Source: CAYJBP01 sp964372025
GTDB taxonomy: Bacteria > Bacillota > Dehalobacteriia > UBA4068
Direction of reading: 5' to 3'
DNA: 64,000 nt
Assembly (NCBI GenBank): GCA_964372025.1
Contig: CAYJPF010000001.1
Coordinates: 76,307-140,306 of the forward strand
Below are positions 33,468-42,253 of this stretch, piece after piece. Under the pieces are notes generated by a model that saw only the letters and a program-made list of their open reading frames with translations, was not told where the DNA came from and ran no database searches. Position numbers and translations under genes: made by a program. Within the stretch, counting starts at the first letter, position 1. Each line of letters begins with the position of its first letter.

Positions 33468-34025
33468 CTAAATTAAATTATTTCTTATCATATGTCTATA
33501 AATTTTTTTAACACAGTTATTTATTGCATGAGACGATACTCCATATTTTTCTCCAATTTCACGTTCGCTATATCCTTGTAATTTCAAGTTGATAATATCC
33601 CTATCTCTCTCAGTTTTTAGTCGCTTGAGTATATGCTCGTATTGTACATTAAAAGCAACTTCTTCATCTATTGTTGTTAAAATCTTTTCATAATCGGCTG
33701 GGAAAATCCCAGTTTGTCTTAATGTGTCTAGTGTTAAATCGTTATCAGCCAAACTAACAATGGAATCGTATGACACATCTCCCTTATTTTTTCTTCTCTG
33801 TCTATTTTTCTTTTTTTCTAAGTTCATATATGTGGTCTCAGCAATCATATATACAAATGTAGATAATTTACTTATATTTGGATCAAACTTAGGATAATGT
33901 TGGCAAACTGATGCCAAAATTTCTTGAAGCAAATCTTCGTCATAAACTCCTTTACGAGAGATATATGCTTTTGACAATTGTATAATATCTTCAGTTACTT
34001 CTTCTATTGGTTTTTTATTTTCCAT
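33468..34025 (-). CDS. Sigma-70-family-like factor with region 4 HTH
   Basis: 185 residues; the start at 34025 follows GAAAGGAAAA. The N-terminal half resembles sigma region 2 (DEDLLQEILASVCQHYPKFD, LSTFVYMIAETTY) and the C-terminal half has LQGYSEREIGEKYGVSSHAI (region 4 HTH). A compact ECF-like size. Probably a phage transcription factor. Confidence 0.8.
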   Translation of the reverse strand: MENKKPIEEVTEDIIQLSKAYISRKGVYDEDLLQEILASVCQHYPKFDPNISKLSTFVYMIAETTYMNLEKKKNRQRRKNKGDVSYDSIVSLADNDLTLDTLRQTGIFPADYEKILTTIDEEVAFNVQYEHILKRLKTERDRDIINLKLQGYSEREIGEKYGVSSHAINNCVKKIYRHMIRNNLI

Positions 34026-34590
34026 TTTTTTCCTTTCCGATATGGTAATATAATATCGCATTAAGCTCTGTTGGAGTATAATTTATATATGGCATCATTG
34101 CTCCTACATTATACATTTCACATTTTTTTAAATATAATTCTTCCATCAAATACTTATTATGTTCTAAAATATTATGATCATATCCTATATGAGTGTGACC
34201 ATACAAATGTATCCATCCCCTATGTTGATTTTTAAAACACAAAATAGGGTAGTGGCATAAAATTACATTTTTATCACCATCAATCACCTCTTTATATTCA
34301 ACTATTTCATCAAATTCTCGTGCAAATTGCAAATCTTTAGTTTTATCATGATTTCCCTTGATTAGCACTTTATTGCCTTTTAAAGTACGCATTATTTCTG
34401 TAGCTCTTGGTATATTCCTCCAGAACATATCTCCCAACGAATAAACTGTGTCGTTATTTCCAACCGTAGAATTCCAATTAGCTATCAATGTTTCATCGTG
34501 CTCCTCAATTGTTTTAAATGGTCTATTATCAAATGCCAAAACATTTTCATGCCCTATATGCATATCTGCTATGTAAAATATCTTACTCAT
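34015..34590 (-). CDS. Calcineurin-like metallophosphoesterase
   Basis: 191 residues after AAGGAGAAG. IADMHIGHEN, YSLGDMF, IKGNHDKT, CHYPI and YGHTHIG are the five metal-binding motifs of the family. Small phage members usually act as nucleases or phosphodiesterases; the substrate is unknown. Confidence 0.9.
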   Translation of the reverse strand: MSKIFYIADMHIGHENVLAFDNRPFKTIEEHDETLIANWNSTVGNNDTVYSLGDMFWRNIPRATEIMRTLKGNKVLIKGNHDKTKDLQFAREFDEIVEYKEVIDGDKNVILCHYPILCFKNQHRGWIHLYGHTHIGYDHNILEHNKYLMEELYLKKCEMYNVGAMMPYINYTPTELNAILYYHIGKEKNGK

Positions 34591-34601
34591 ATTTCTTCTC
34601 C

Positions 34602-35861
34602 TTATATATATCTTTTTACAAATTCCATCAGATATTCTTTATTGTTTAATTTCGGATACATCATTACTTTTTGAAGAGATAATTCTAATATAATTTTTAT
34701 CATCTCACTTCTAAATAGTGGATTCAAATCATCTCCATTTATAGCTAAATCTGAAATTTTATATGGCTCTTTCTTTGCCATGATTATATCGTAATTTTCT
34801 TTTATTGTTCTCATATCTATATTCTCATATGGATAATAGGCATTTAATGTTTCAATTATTTCAAAATTATCTTTTTTAAAATAAGTATGTATCTTATTCA
34901 TCAGCACCAATAAATCAAATCGACTTTCAAGCTCTGCAAAATTGTTTTCTAAAACAAATATTACTTTCCTAATTGTTTCATTGTCAAATTTTAATTTCCT
35001 CATATACGCCTTTGCATTTAATATCAAATTTGATTGCATTACTGTTATGTGAGAATGTGGGAATGATGACAATTTTGAGACTGACATCAGTGTAAATAGG
35101 TTTGCAAGTCGAGCTATTATATTCTTTTCCATTTCTCCTATTTCTGACAATATGTATGAGCTATGTCTATCTGCATTAGTTTTGAAATCGGGGAAAATTA
35201 TTTCTAATATTTTCATCAATAATTCTCCACATAAGTCTTTATTATCGTAATACTTTAAAATATTCACTAACTCTACATTTATGCGTTCATATGATAAATT
35301 TTGTATTTTATCTACCAATTCAATTGAGGCACTCCATGTATTTTCCTCTATTGCAAAATTATATTTGCAAGCAAATCTTGCTAATCTCATTATACGTAAA
35401 GCATCTTCATTAAATCTATCTTCTGGATTACCTACACACCTCAATACTTTGTTATTTATATCTTGCTTACCATTAAATGGGTCATAATATCCTTTTGTTG
35501 GATGCCACGCAATCGCATTTATTGTAAAATCTCTTCTTGATAAATCTTGGTCAATACTTTTGGTGAAAATAACTTCATCTGGACGTCTACTGTCTGTATA
35601 TTCTCCATCTACTCTATATGTAGTGATCTCAAAATTATCTTTGTTGTCAACAACTGTTATTGTACCATGACGTTCTCCTGTAAGGATTGTTTTATAGCTT
35701 TCAAACACTTCTTTAATTTGAAATGGAAGAGCATTTGTACATATATCGTAATCTTTAGGGGCTATTCCCATAATCGTATCTCTGACACAGCCACCTACTA
35801 AAAATGCCTCATAACCATTATTGTTCAACTTACTTATTAAATCTATTGCTTTATTTAACAT
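34602..35861 (-). CDS. cca: CCA tRNA nucleotidyltransferase
   Basis: 419 residues after GAGGAGATATT. LVGGCVRD (22-28), the DYDIC acidic pair (37-41), TYRVDGEYTDSRRPDEV, RRDFTINAIA and the downstream NEDALRIMRLARF are the class II CCA-adding signatures; a C-terminal helical body follows. Three of the four phage tRNA genes encode CCA, and tRNA-Ser does not, so the enzyme is useful both for maturation and for repair. Confidence 0.93.
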   Translation of the reverse strand: MLNKAIDLISKLNNNGYEAFLVGGCVRDTIMGIAPKDYDICTNALPFQIKEVFESYKTILTGERHGTITVVDNKDNFEITTYRVDGEYTDSRRPDEVIFTKSIDQDLSRRDFTINAIAWHPTKGYYDPFNGKQDINNKVLRCVGNPEDRFNEDALRIMRLARFACKYNFAIEENTWSASIELVDKIQNLSYERINVELVNILKYYDNKDLCGELLMKILEIIFPDFKTNADRHSSYILSEIGEMEKNIIARLANLFTLMSVSKLSSFPHSHITVMQSNLILNAKAYMRKLKFDNETIRKVIFVLENNFAELESRFDLLVLMNKIHTYFKKDNFEIIETLNAYYPYENIDMRTIKENYDIIMAKKEPYKISDLAINGDDLNPLFRSEMIKIILELSLQKVMMYPKLNNKEYLMEFVKRYI

Positions 35862-36963
35862 TTAATATCTCCTCAAGTCTTTTATCTTGGAATTTATGGG
35901 AATATTCAACAATTCTACGATAATTTAATTCTATCAATAATTTATCTATTTTTTTATAATCAGGTTCTTTTGGCAGAGAAGTATTGTTTTTAGCATTCTT
36001 CATTTTAATATCTAATTCATTTAACAAATCTGAAAATGAACTATTTAAAGTCTCATCTTCATTCAAAAAGTAACCATTTCGTATTTTCATCAGCAAATCT
36101 AAATCTTTTTCTCTACATGTTATTATCTTTTCCTTTTCAAAAATATCTATAGCAGTCAAATGCAATCTCACAAGATGTAACATATGTTTATTTAAATGAA
36201 TATCGTCTTTTTTATTATTTCTATGATTTACTTTCCCATATTCTTTAATTATATTATTCATCTCACTCCAAATCGATTTAAAATCCCTTAATGGGTATCC
36301 TTTGAAATTACCAGATAAATATATTTCTGAGTCCATATCTTCTTTTTCTGAATCTGAAATATATAAATTAAAATAATTTTCTTCTCCTAATTCTATATAC
36401 CTTTCATTGAGATTATTCATCATATTATTTATACTATCCATTATATGTTCTTCTTTTCTTTTTTGATCGACATTGTGTCTTGCTAAATTATTTTCTAACC
36501 TACGCAATTGAGCATACGCATATCCAGAAAAAGAATTATATGCTTTTTGTGATAAAAACAAATGAGCATTTTCTATCAATTGTTTTCCTGCGTCACTGCA
36601 TTGAAAATATAAACTATCTTTACCATCCACACTAGGGTCTTCCAAGTGGTTATTATTCCCCAACAATTCTATCACATTTGGATTGCAATTTGTAAGTAAT
36701 TTTACAAATTTATCTAATGAATAGATTGTTGTATCTGTTGTTGTGTCTACTAATTGTTCAAAATTATTTGTTCCTAGCAAACACTTCATAGGTGTAAAGC
36801 ACACTCCTCTTAAATCAAAATCTGAATTTTCGTGATTAGTTCCATATGCATGAGAACCTCCTACTGTTAAAAATAACATATCTTTAATTTCTTTACTTTC
36901 ATTTAGAAAATTATATTCTGGTTGCTGTATAAGCTTATTGTATTCTGTTTTCAATTTAGTCAT
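35851..36963 (-). CDS. YcgL/COG3541-like nucleotidyltransferase
   Basis: 370 residues after AAAGGAGTAAATT. VGGSHAYGTNHENSDFDLRG (34-53) holds the GS and DxD motifs of the polymerase-beta superfamily, in the layout of predicted nucleotidyltransferases of the COG3541 type. Large helical C-terminus. Target unknown. Its stop overlaps the CCA gene start by 11 bp. Confidence 0.75.
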   Translation of the reverse strand: MTKLKTEYNKLIQQPEYNFLNESKEIKDMLFLTVGGSHAYGTNHENSDFDLRGVCFTPMKCLLGTNNFEQLVDTTTDTTIYSLDKFVKLLTNCNPNVIELLGNNNHLEDPSVDGKDSLYFQCSDAGKQLIENAHLFLSQKAYNSFSGYAYAQLRRLENNLARHNVDQKRKEEHIMDSINNMMNNLNERYIELGEENYFNLYISDSEKEDMDSEIYLSGNFKGYPLRDFKSIWSEMNNIIKEYGKVNHRNNKKDDIHLNKHMLHLVRLHLTAIDIFEKEKIITCREKDLDLLMKIRNGYFLNEDETLNSSFSDLLNELDIKMKNAKNNTSLPKEPDYKKIDKLLIELNYRRIVEYSHKFQDKRLEEILNVK

Positions 36964-36996
36964 TTTAATTTACTCCTTTCTTTTATTTGTATATTA

Positions 36997-37025
36997 AGTA
37001 TATCATAAAAAAAAGGTGTTGTCAA
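36997..37025 (-). promoter_or_regulatory. Promoter embedded in a terminator (copy 3)
   Basis: TTGACA (37020-37025), 17 bp, TATACT (36997-37002), the third copy of the same element. Confidence 0.8.
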
Positions 37026-37035
37026 CACCTTTTTT
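37007..37035. terminator. Bidirectional terminator overlapping a promoter (copy 3)
   Basis: GGTGTTG (37015-37021) and CAACACC (37023-37029) with A- and T-runs, just after the NAMPT-like gene. Confidence 0.8.
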
Positions 37036-37044
37036 AATATTTTC

Positions 37045-38529
37045 TTATTTATTTTTAATATTATCTCTAATTTCAGATAAATTCAAATCCTTGATGAGTT
37101 TTCCATTGACAAAGATTGTTTCCAATAAATTATTCGCTATATTGTCTTCAGCTAATTCATTAAGACCTTCGATGAGCATAGGAGTTTTACCGTGCCTAAT
37201 GACTGCTACTTTTCCTACTTGAGATTTTTTAACTCCATTTCCAGTCTTAGGATCTTTTGATAAGAATTTTTCTTCATCATTTATTACAGCATATGTAGAT
37301 TTTAATGCAAATCCAAAAGTATCTCTTGTGTTGAATTGGTATGTGAAAGATCCAACTCCTAATACAAAATTAGATGATGCATAGCCCTTAATTTTCATTC
37401 TTTCACATATTTCTTGACAATTACTCAATGTAATAGCATCTCCATATATAGCTCCTATATGACTATCTAAAACTTTATATCCTTTGCCATTTATTGTTCC
37501 TCCAAATATTTCATATAGAAGTTGTATTACTCCTTTTTCTTCTGGTGTTTGACCATTATTCCCTTTGACAGTTCCACATAGTATGTCTACTGGGTTTCCA
37601 GAATCTGGACGTATAACCATTTTGCCATTACGCTTCATTATACTATCTTTTAATTTTGGCAAAGTCACAGTGATAACATTCCATAAATCCCAAGTATCAG
37701 AAACAACAGCAAATATTCCATCGGGATATATTTCTTCTACTAATCTTCGATATGTTTCAAATTCATCACTTTCTCCTCCTGCTGACATAACACTATGTTC
37801 TGTTGCTGGAATTGATGACCCTACTGTTTCAGTTTCAATATTTGCATTGTAAAACTTTTCCATAAAAAGTATACTTGGAATGCTGTCAGTTCCAACAAAT
37901 GACAATAAATGCCCAGCTCCACTCATTTTAGAGCTTTCAAGACTACCCATTCCTCTCATTGAAAAGTCATGTGCTTGAAAATCAACATGTGTATTATCAT
38001 GACAAGTTTGTTCTGCATAATCATCTAATATTTTTCTATATTGTTTTGCTATAGTTGCACTTGTTGATGGTATCCATAAGCTACAAGACATCAATGTTTC
38101 TAAGAAATTTGTAAGCCAGAAAAATTCCGCATATGTATTTTGTATTGTAAGCATAGGAACTCTTATAGGCACTGACATTCCTTCTGGTATTGCTTTTATT
38201 TCTAAAGGCAAAAATCCAAAGTTCCATAATTTCTCTAAATGACTTGTATCTGGATTATCCTTATTTAAAGTATATTTTATAACTCTCTTATATTCTGCAA
38301 GTACATCTTCCAAAGGTCTTTTGAAAAAATTCTCATTGAAGTAGTCTATTAAATATTCTTTTATAAAAGCTTGGAAGCCAAAAGCCACCACTTCATCTAT
38401 AGATTTAATTCTTGTCTCTCTTGGAGTCCAAGTAGAATATATTATTTGTGTACCTTCTGGGTATTGTTCTCTATGTGATACTTTGTAAAAATCACATAGT
38501 AGGCTCGCTGGGTAATTTACTTTTTTCAT
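37045..38529 (-). CDS. Nicotinamide phosphoribosyltransferase-like (NAMPT/Namat)
   Basis: 494 residues after AAGGAGAAATT. LLCDFYKVSHREQYPEG, the DFSMRGMGS region, GTDSIPSI, FAVVSDTWDLWNVIT and VIRPDSGNPVDI are NAMPT/NadV family motifs, and the length is normal. Next to the Prs-like gene it forms the gene pair of the NARP1 NAD+ reconstitution pathway, in which Namat joins nicotinamide to ADPR-pyrophosphate. The alternative is a NadV-type salvage enzyme making NMN from PRPP. Confidence 0.92.
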   Translation of the reverse strand: MKKVNYPASLLCDFYKVSHREQYPEGTQIIYSTWTPRETRIKSIDEVVAFGFQAFIKEYLIDYFNENFFKRPLEDVLAEYKRVIKYTLNKDNPDTSHLEKLWNFGFLPLEIKAIPEGMSVPIRVPMLTIQNTYAEFFWLTNFLETLMSCSLWIPSTSATIAKQYRKILDDYAEQTCHDNTHVDFQAHDFSMRGMGSLESSKMSGAGHLLSFVGTDSIPSILFMEKFYNANIETETVGSSIPATEHSVMSAGGESDEFETYRRLVEEIYPDGIFAVVSDTWDLWNVITVTLPKLKDSIMKRNGKMVIRPDSGNPVDILCGTVKGNNGQTPEEKGVIQLLYEIFGGTINGKGYKVLDSHIGAIYGDAITLSNCQEICERMKIKGYASSNFVLGVGSFTYQFNTRDTFGFALKSTYAVINDEEKFLSKDPKTGNGVKKSQVGKVAVIRHGKTPMLIEGLNELAEDNIANNLLETIFVNGKLIKDLNLSEIRDNIKNK

Positions 38530-38541
38530 ATTAATTTCTCC

Positions 38542-39330
38542 TTATATTATTTCTATTTCTCTTATTTTATCATGGGGTTCTCTGATGATTGTATTTGTTG
38601 TATATATATTATTTACTATCTCAGAGTTTATTAGTTTGCCTTTAAATATTGAGTTTTCACAATGTGTAACATACAAATCAATATTTTTAGCTCCTTTATT
38701 CTTCAGTATTTCTGAACAAGCCAAAAATGTTCCTCCATACGCACACAAATCATCAACTATCAAAATATTTTTATTTTCAATATCAATATCAGTTTGCGAT
38801 AATTCAAACCCAATTATTTCTCCAGTGTTTAAATCTCTTTTTTTATTGCAATATATCTTATCAATATTTAGTTTAAAATCGGCATATCTATCATAAGCCC
38901 CCTTATCTGGGAAACATACGACATCTGCTTTGCTTTCAGACACTATTGATTCGATTATGCTAAAAACTTTTATATCTATTAAATTATGAATGTATAGGCT
39001 TGATGCAGAAGAATGACAATCATATGAGATTACATCTACATCCAACGAATTCAACATATCAGCAAAATATAAAAGACTGAAGAAATATCCATCTATCTTT
39101 CTGTCCATTCTTGAATAAGGTAAATAAGGGATTTTAATATAAAAATCTATTTTTTTATTTTTTAAATAATTTGCAAATAACAATAATAAAAATAAATCTC
39201 TATCATCCTCATATACCAAAAGGATTTCATTTGAATCTTCTTTGTTCAAAAAAACATCAATATCTTCTAACACTGACTCTTGGTTAGGATATTTTAAATT
39301 ACCAATAATGCTTTTATTAATTTTTATCAT
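38542..39330 (-). CDS. PRPP-synthetase-like enzyme (Prs/Adps)
   Basis: 262 residues, 12 bp upstream of the NAMPT-like gene. PYLPYSRMDR (69-78) matches the Prs PYxxYxRQDR motif, SYDCHSSAS the DxHxxxxQ region, and ILIVDDLCAYGGT (189-201) the PRPP-binding loop. It is shorter and more diverged than housekeeping Prs, as described for phage Adps, which phosphorylates ADP-ribose. Substrate choice cannot be read from sequence here. Confidence 0.85.
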   Translation of the reverse strand: MIKINKSIIGNLKYPNQESVLEDIDVFLNKEDSNEILLVYEDDRDLFLLLLFANYLKNKKIDFYIKIPYLPYSRMDRKIDGYFFSLLYFADMLNSLDVDVISYDCHSSASSLYIHNLIDIKVFSIIESIVSESKADVVCFPDKGAYDRYADFKLNIDKIYCNKKRDLNTGEIIGFELSQTDIDIENKNILIVDDLCAYGGTFLACSEILKNKGAKNIDLYVTHCENSIFKGKLINSEIVNNIYTTNTIIREPHDKIREIEII

Positions 39331-39356
39331 TTTGTTTTTCCTTTCTTAAATTTTAA

Positions 39357-39959
39357 TTATAAATAACAAAAGTAATGATTTCCTACCTTTTCATATACAC
39401 CACCTCCTTGTTTGAAGCCTGCTTGAAATACTACGTTTGAGGGCAAAAATCTTTCTCCATTCATCAACCTTTCAGCACATCGTATTGCTAAGTCGCTTGG
39501 AGTATTGTTTATAGCCCCATTCCAAGTTGGAGAGTACTGTCCTGTCGCATAAATCACATCATATATTGATCCTGGGAAAGCTTCATGTTCCACTCTATTT
39601 AATACGACATTTCCAACATATAGCATATCTCTCTCACTTGTTTTATCAGCTTCAGCATAAATCAGTCTTGACAACAAATCTAAGTCTTTATTATACTGCT
39701 CTAATCTTTTCTCTTCCTCTATTTTTAATTTCTCTATCTCTCTTTGTTTTTCTTCTTGTTCAATTTTCATTTCAATCGCAATTTCACTCATATTTAATAT
39801 TGCTTCTTCAACAACACTTGTTTGAATAGCAAGTTGCATTGCTTTTGAGTGCATCTTTTCTTTTACTTGCTCTGAATAAAAAACCGAATATGCATTTGCA
39901 CACATATACAATATCAGAATAATAAATGTATATCCTGCTATCTTCATTAATTTGATCAT
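39357..39959 (-). CDS. Membrane-anchored SleB-like cell wall hydrolase
   Basis: 200 residues; the start at 39959 follows AGGAAAGGG. The N-terminal segment (about 5-25) is hydrophobic, then a Glu/Lys-rich coiled linker (about 45-90), then a Hydrolase_2 domain: LSRLIYAEADKTSERDML, VVLNRVEHEAFPGSIYDVI, and YSPTWNG near the middle. Family members cleave peptidoglycan (spore cortex lytic type). It is probably secreted or anchored; lysis genes are otherwise absent from the window. Confidence 0.85.
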   Translation of the reverse strand: MIKLMKIAGYTFIILILYMCANAYSVFYSEQVKEKMHSKAMQLAIQTSVVEEAILNMSEIAIEMKIEQEEKQREIEKLKIEEEKRLEQYNKDLDLLSRLIYAEADKTSERDMLYVGNVVLNRVEHEAFPGSIYDVIYATGQYSPTWNGAINNTPSDLAIRCAERLMNGERFLPSNVVFQAGFKQGGGVYEKVGNHYFCYL

Positions 39960-39982
39960 ATTTCCCTTTCCTAGTCTACTGC

Positions 39983-40016
39983 TGATGAATGCTAAATCAA
40001 TTGTAAGCATTCATCA
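39983..40016 (-). promoter_or_regulatory. Strong hairpin between a small ORF and the hydrolase gene
   Basis: An 11-bp perfect stem (TGATGAATGCT/AGCATTCATCA, 39983-39993 and 40006-40016) around a 12-nt loop, without a T-run. It overlaps the end of the 25-codon ORF upstream of the hydrolase RBS, so a leader-type translation control is possible. Confidence 0.45.
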
Positions 40017-40069
40017 GATAATTTCTCATCGTAAAACAATATGTCACTGTAGACTATTTCGTTTGTCAT
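39992..40069 (-). CDS. Candidate 25-aa leader peptide
   Basis: ATG at 40069 after GAAAGGAAATTAT; reads MTNEIVYSDILFYDEKLSDE and ends CLQLI. It sits between the promoter at 40113 and the hydrolase gene, with a hairpin over its last codons. Confidence 0.5.
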   Translation of the reverse strand: MTNEIVYSDILFYDEKLSDECLQLI

Positions 40070-40112
40070 ATAATTTCCTTTCTGAAATTCTTTAGTGATA
40101 ACTTATACATTT

Positions 40113-40141
40113 ATTATATCACATTTTGAGTTTCGTGTCAA
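40113..40141 (-). promoter_or_regulatory. Promoter of the 40069-37045 operon
   Basis: TTGACA (40136-40141), 17 bp, TATAAT (40113-40118). Confidence 0.85.
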
Positions 40142-40144
40142 CCC

Positions 40145-42160
40145 CTATTCTAACATTTCTAATAGCTCTTTTTCTCCAATTATTTTTATTTTTAATTCTT
40201 TAGCCTTATCTAATTTACTTCCACAATCTTCTCCAGCTACAAGATAATCAGTTTTCTTAGAAACAGAGGTCTTAAATAGTCCTCCATTTATTTCAATCAT
40301 TTTTTTAACTTGTTCTCGACCAAGCGTTGGCAAAGTACCAGTAACTACAATTGATAAATCTTTGAGTTTACTAGATATAATATCACCACTCGAAAAATTT
40401 AAAGATCTGGATATCTTAAGCATACGAACATAGTTCTGAGGATCATCAAAATATTCATTTATACTTTCACTCATTGTTATTCCAAAATCAGGAAGATTTT
40501 CCCATGCAAATTCATTACTTATTAACTGTACAAATTCAGCAACTTTGTAACCACATCTCTTAGCTATTGTTTTTGATGCTGTTCTTCCAATTAATGGAAT
40601 TCCAAGTGCATATATAAATTTATCTAATGTCGTATTTCTACTCGATTCTATTGCAGACACTATATTCTCAAACGATTTAATTCCAAATCCCTCTAGTTTT
40701 AATATATTATCTTTATTTTCTATCCATATAGATTTATCAAATATATCTGTGAAATTAGCTATAATACCTTCATCGACAAATTTTTCAATAGTTGCTTCAC
40801 TTAATCCTTCAATATTCATTGCTGATTTAGATACAAAATGTACAATTTGAGCTATATTTTTTCCTCCACATTTATCATTGGAACAATATAAAAATCTAGC
40901 ATCCTTTGGTGTTTTGATAATTAATTCTGAATTACAGTAAGGACAATTATTTGGGAGCTTATATGTGTTGCTTTTGGTCTCATTCCCTGTTATCTGAGGA
41001 ATTATATCGTTAGCCTTAATTAATTGAATATTATCTCCTATGCCTAATTGTAATGATTCAAATATATCTAAATTATGTAGAGATGCTCTACTTATCTCTG
41101 AACCATTTATATCTATTGGGTCAAATAATCCTGTTAAAGATACCATTCCGTTTCTTGTCACATTTAGCTCCACTCCTCTAAATTGAGTTGTATTTTCTTC
41201 ATCTTCAAATTTGTATGCAATAGAATGCAAAGGATGATGCGTTGTAACGCCTAGGCTTTCTGCGTATTGATTATCATTGTATGTAAAAACAATTCCGTCA
41301 ATTGGATATCCATTATCTTCAGCAATGTCTTTTAAAGTATTTATATTTTCCGATATTAACTCGACATCACTATTCTCATTCATCAATATCGTAGGAACAA
41401 TTTTGAATCCCATTGTATCAAGAATACGCAAATCCTCTCCTTTAGTTCCTTCAAACTTATTTGATTTGACGTCAATAGGATGTATCCCATAGGCTACGAA
41501 TTGAACATTTCTTTGTGCACAAATAGATGCGTCTAATTGTCTCGCAGATCCAGATGCCATACTTCTTTGTAATTTAAATGGCTTTTCTCCTTCTTTTAAA
41601 TTAGAATTAAATTCATCAAAATCAGATTTTGCAACTATCAATTCACCTAATATAACACATTTTCCCATCATCGCAATATCTGTAGGAATATTTCTGATTG
41701 CATTTTTATTATGAGTAATATCATCTCCTATATGTCCATCTCCCCTTGTTGCAATGCTTTCTATTTCTCCATCATTTATCGTTATTGAACAACTAATTCC
41801 ATCAAGTTTAAGCATTCCCACTAAATCTTTGTGATTAAACTTAATAATATCATCAATATCTTTTGTTTTATCTAAACTTAGCATTGGTTTTGTATGTGTA
41901 AATTTTTCAAATTTATCAATAACCTCATACCCAACTGATTGAGTTGGGGAGTTTGTTAGTTTAAATTGAGATGATTCTTCTAATTCTTTAAGTTCATCAA
42001 AATATTTATCATATTGAGAATCGGTTAAAATTGATTCATCTTCATTGTAATACTGATTACGACAACAGTTCAATATTCTAATTAAAGTTTCAATTCTATG
42101 TTGAACTGTAAGCATATCTCCATCTTCTAATTCTTTGATAATCATATTATTATTCGTCAT
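40145..42160 (-). CDS. ligA: NAD+-dependent DNA ligase
   Basis: 671 residues; the start at 42160 follows GAAAGGAAG, because an earlier ATG would translate the promoter. LKLDG (117-121, K118 adenylated) defines the active site. Later come an OB domain, a Cys4 zinc finger (CPYCNSEL...CSNDKCGG), HhH repeats and a C-terminal BRCT domain (about 595-671, ending EKELLEMLE). Full-length LigA type. Joins nicks during phage replication; its NAD+ need makes the NAD+ genes nearby noteworthy. Confidence 0.93.
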   Translation of the reverse strand: MTNNNMIIKELEDGDMLTVQHRIETLIRILNCCRNQYYNEDESILTDSQYDKYFDELKELEESSQFKLTNSPTQSVGYEVIDKFEKFTHTKPMLSLDKTKDIDDIIKFNHKDLVGMLKLDGISCSITINDGEIESIATRGDGHIGDDITHNKNAIRNIPTDIAMMGKCVILGELIVAKSDFDEFNSNLKEGEKPFKLQRSMASGSARQLDASICAQRNVQFVAYGIHPIDVKSNKFEGTKGEDLRILDTMGFKIVPTILMNENSDVELISENINTLKDIAEDNGYPIDGIVFTYNDNQYAESLGVTTHHPLHSIAYKFEDEENTTQFRGVELNVTRNGMVSLTGLFDPIDINGSEISRASLHNLDIFESLQLGIGDNIQLIKANDIIPQITGNETKSNTYKLPNNCPYCNSELIIKTPKDARFLYCSNDKCGGKNIAQIVHFVSKSAMNIEGLSEATIEKFVDEGIIANFTDIFDKSIWIENKDNILKLEGFGIKSFENIVSAIESSRNTTLDKFIYALGIPLIGRTASKTIAKRCGYKVAEFVQLISNEFAWENLPDFGITMSESINEYFDDPQNYVRMLKISRSLNFSSGDIISSKLKDLSIVVTGTLPTLGREQVKKMIEINGGLFKTSVSKKTDYLVAGEDCGSKLDKAKELKIKIIGEKELLEMLE

Positions 42161-42191
42161 AATTTTCTTCCTTTCTTTAATTTGATTAAAA

Positions 42192-42229
42192 ACTCTTACG
42201 ATATAGTTATTATAACACATCGTAAGAGT
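42192..42229. promoter_or_regulatory. 11-bp inverted repeat flanking the ligase -10 box
   Basis: ACTCTTACGAT (42192-42202) and ATCGTAAGAGT (42219-42229) are perfect inverted repeats around the -10 box at 42209-42214. A repressor operator covering the promoter is the simplest reading. Confidence 0.65.
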
Positions 42230-42237
42230 CTTGTCAA
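42209..42237 (-). promoter_or_regulatory. Promoter of the DNA ligase gene
   Basis: TTGACA (42232-42237), 17 bp, TATAAT (42209-42214). Confidence 0.85.
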
Positions 42238-42253
42238 GGATTATTTCAATTAT

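Noticed and set aside
39960..40010. Longer start for the wall hydrolase
   Set aside because: It would start inside the 25-codon ORF and hairpin without an RBS; the ATG at 39959 has AGGAAAGGG.
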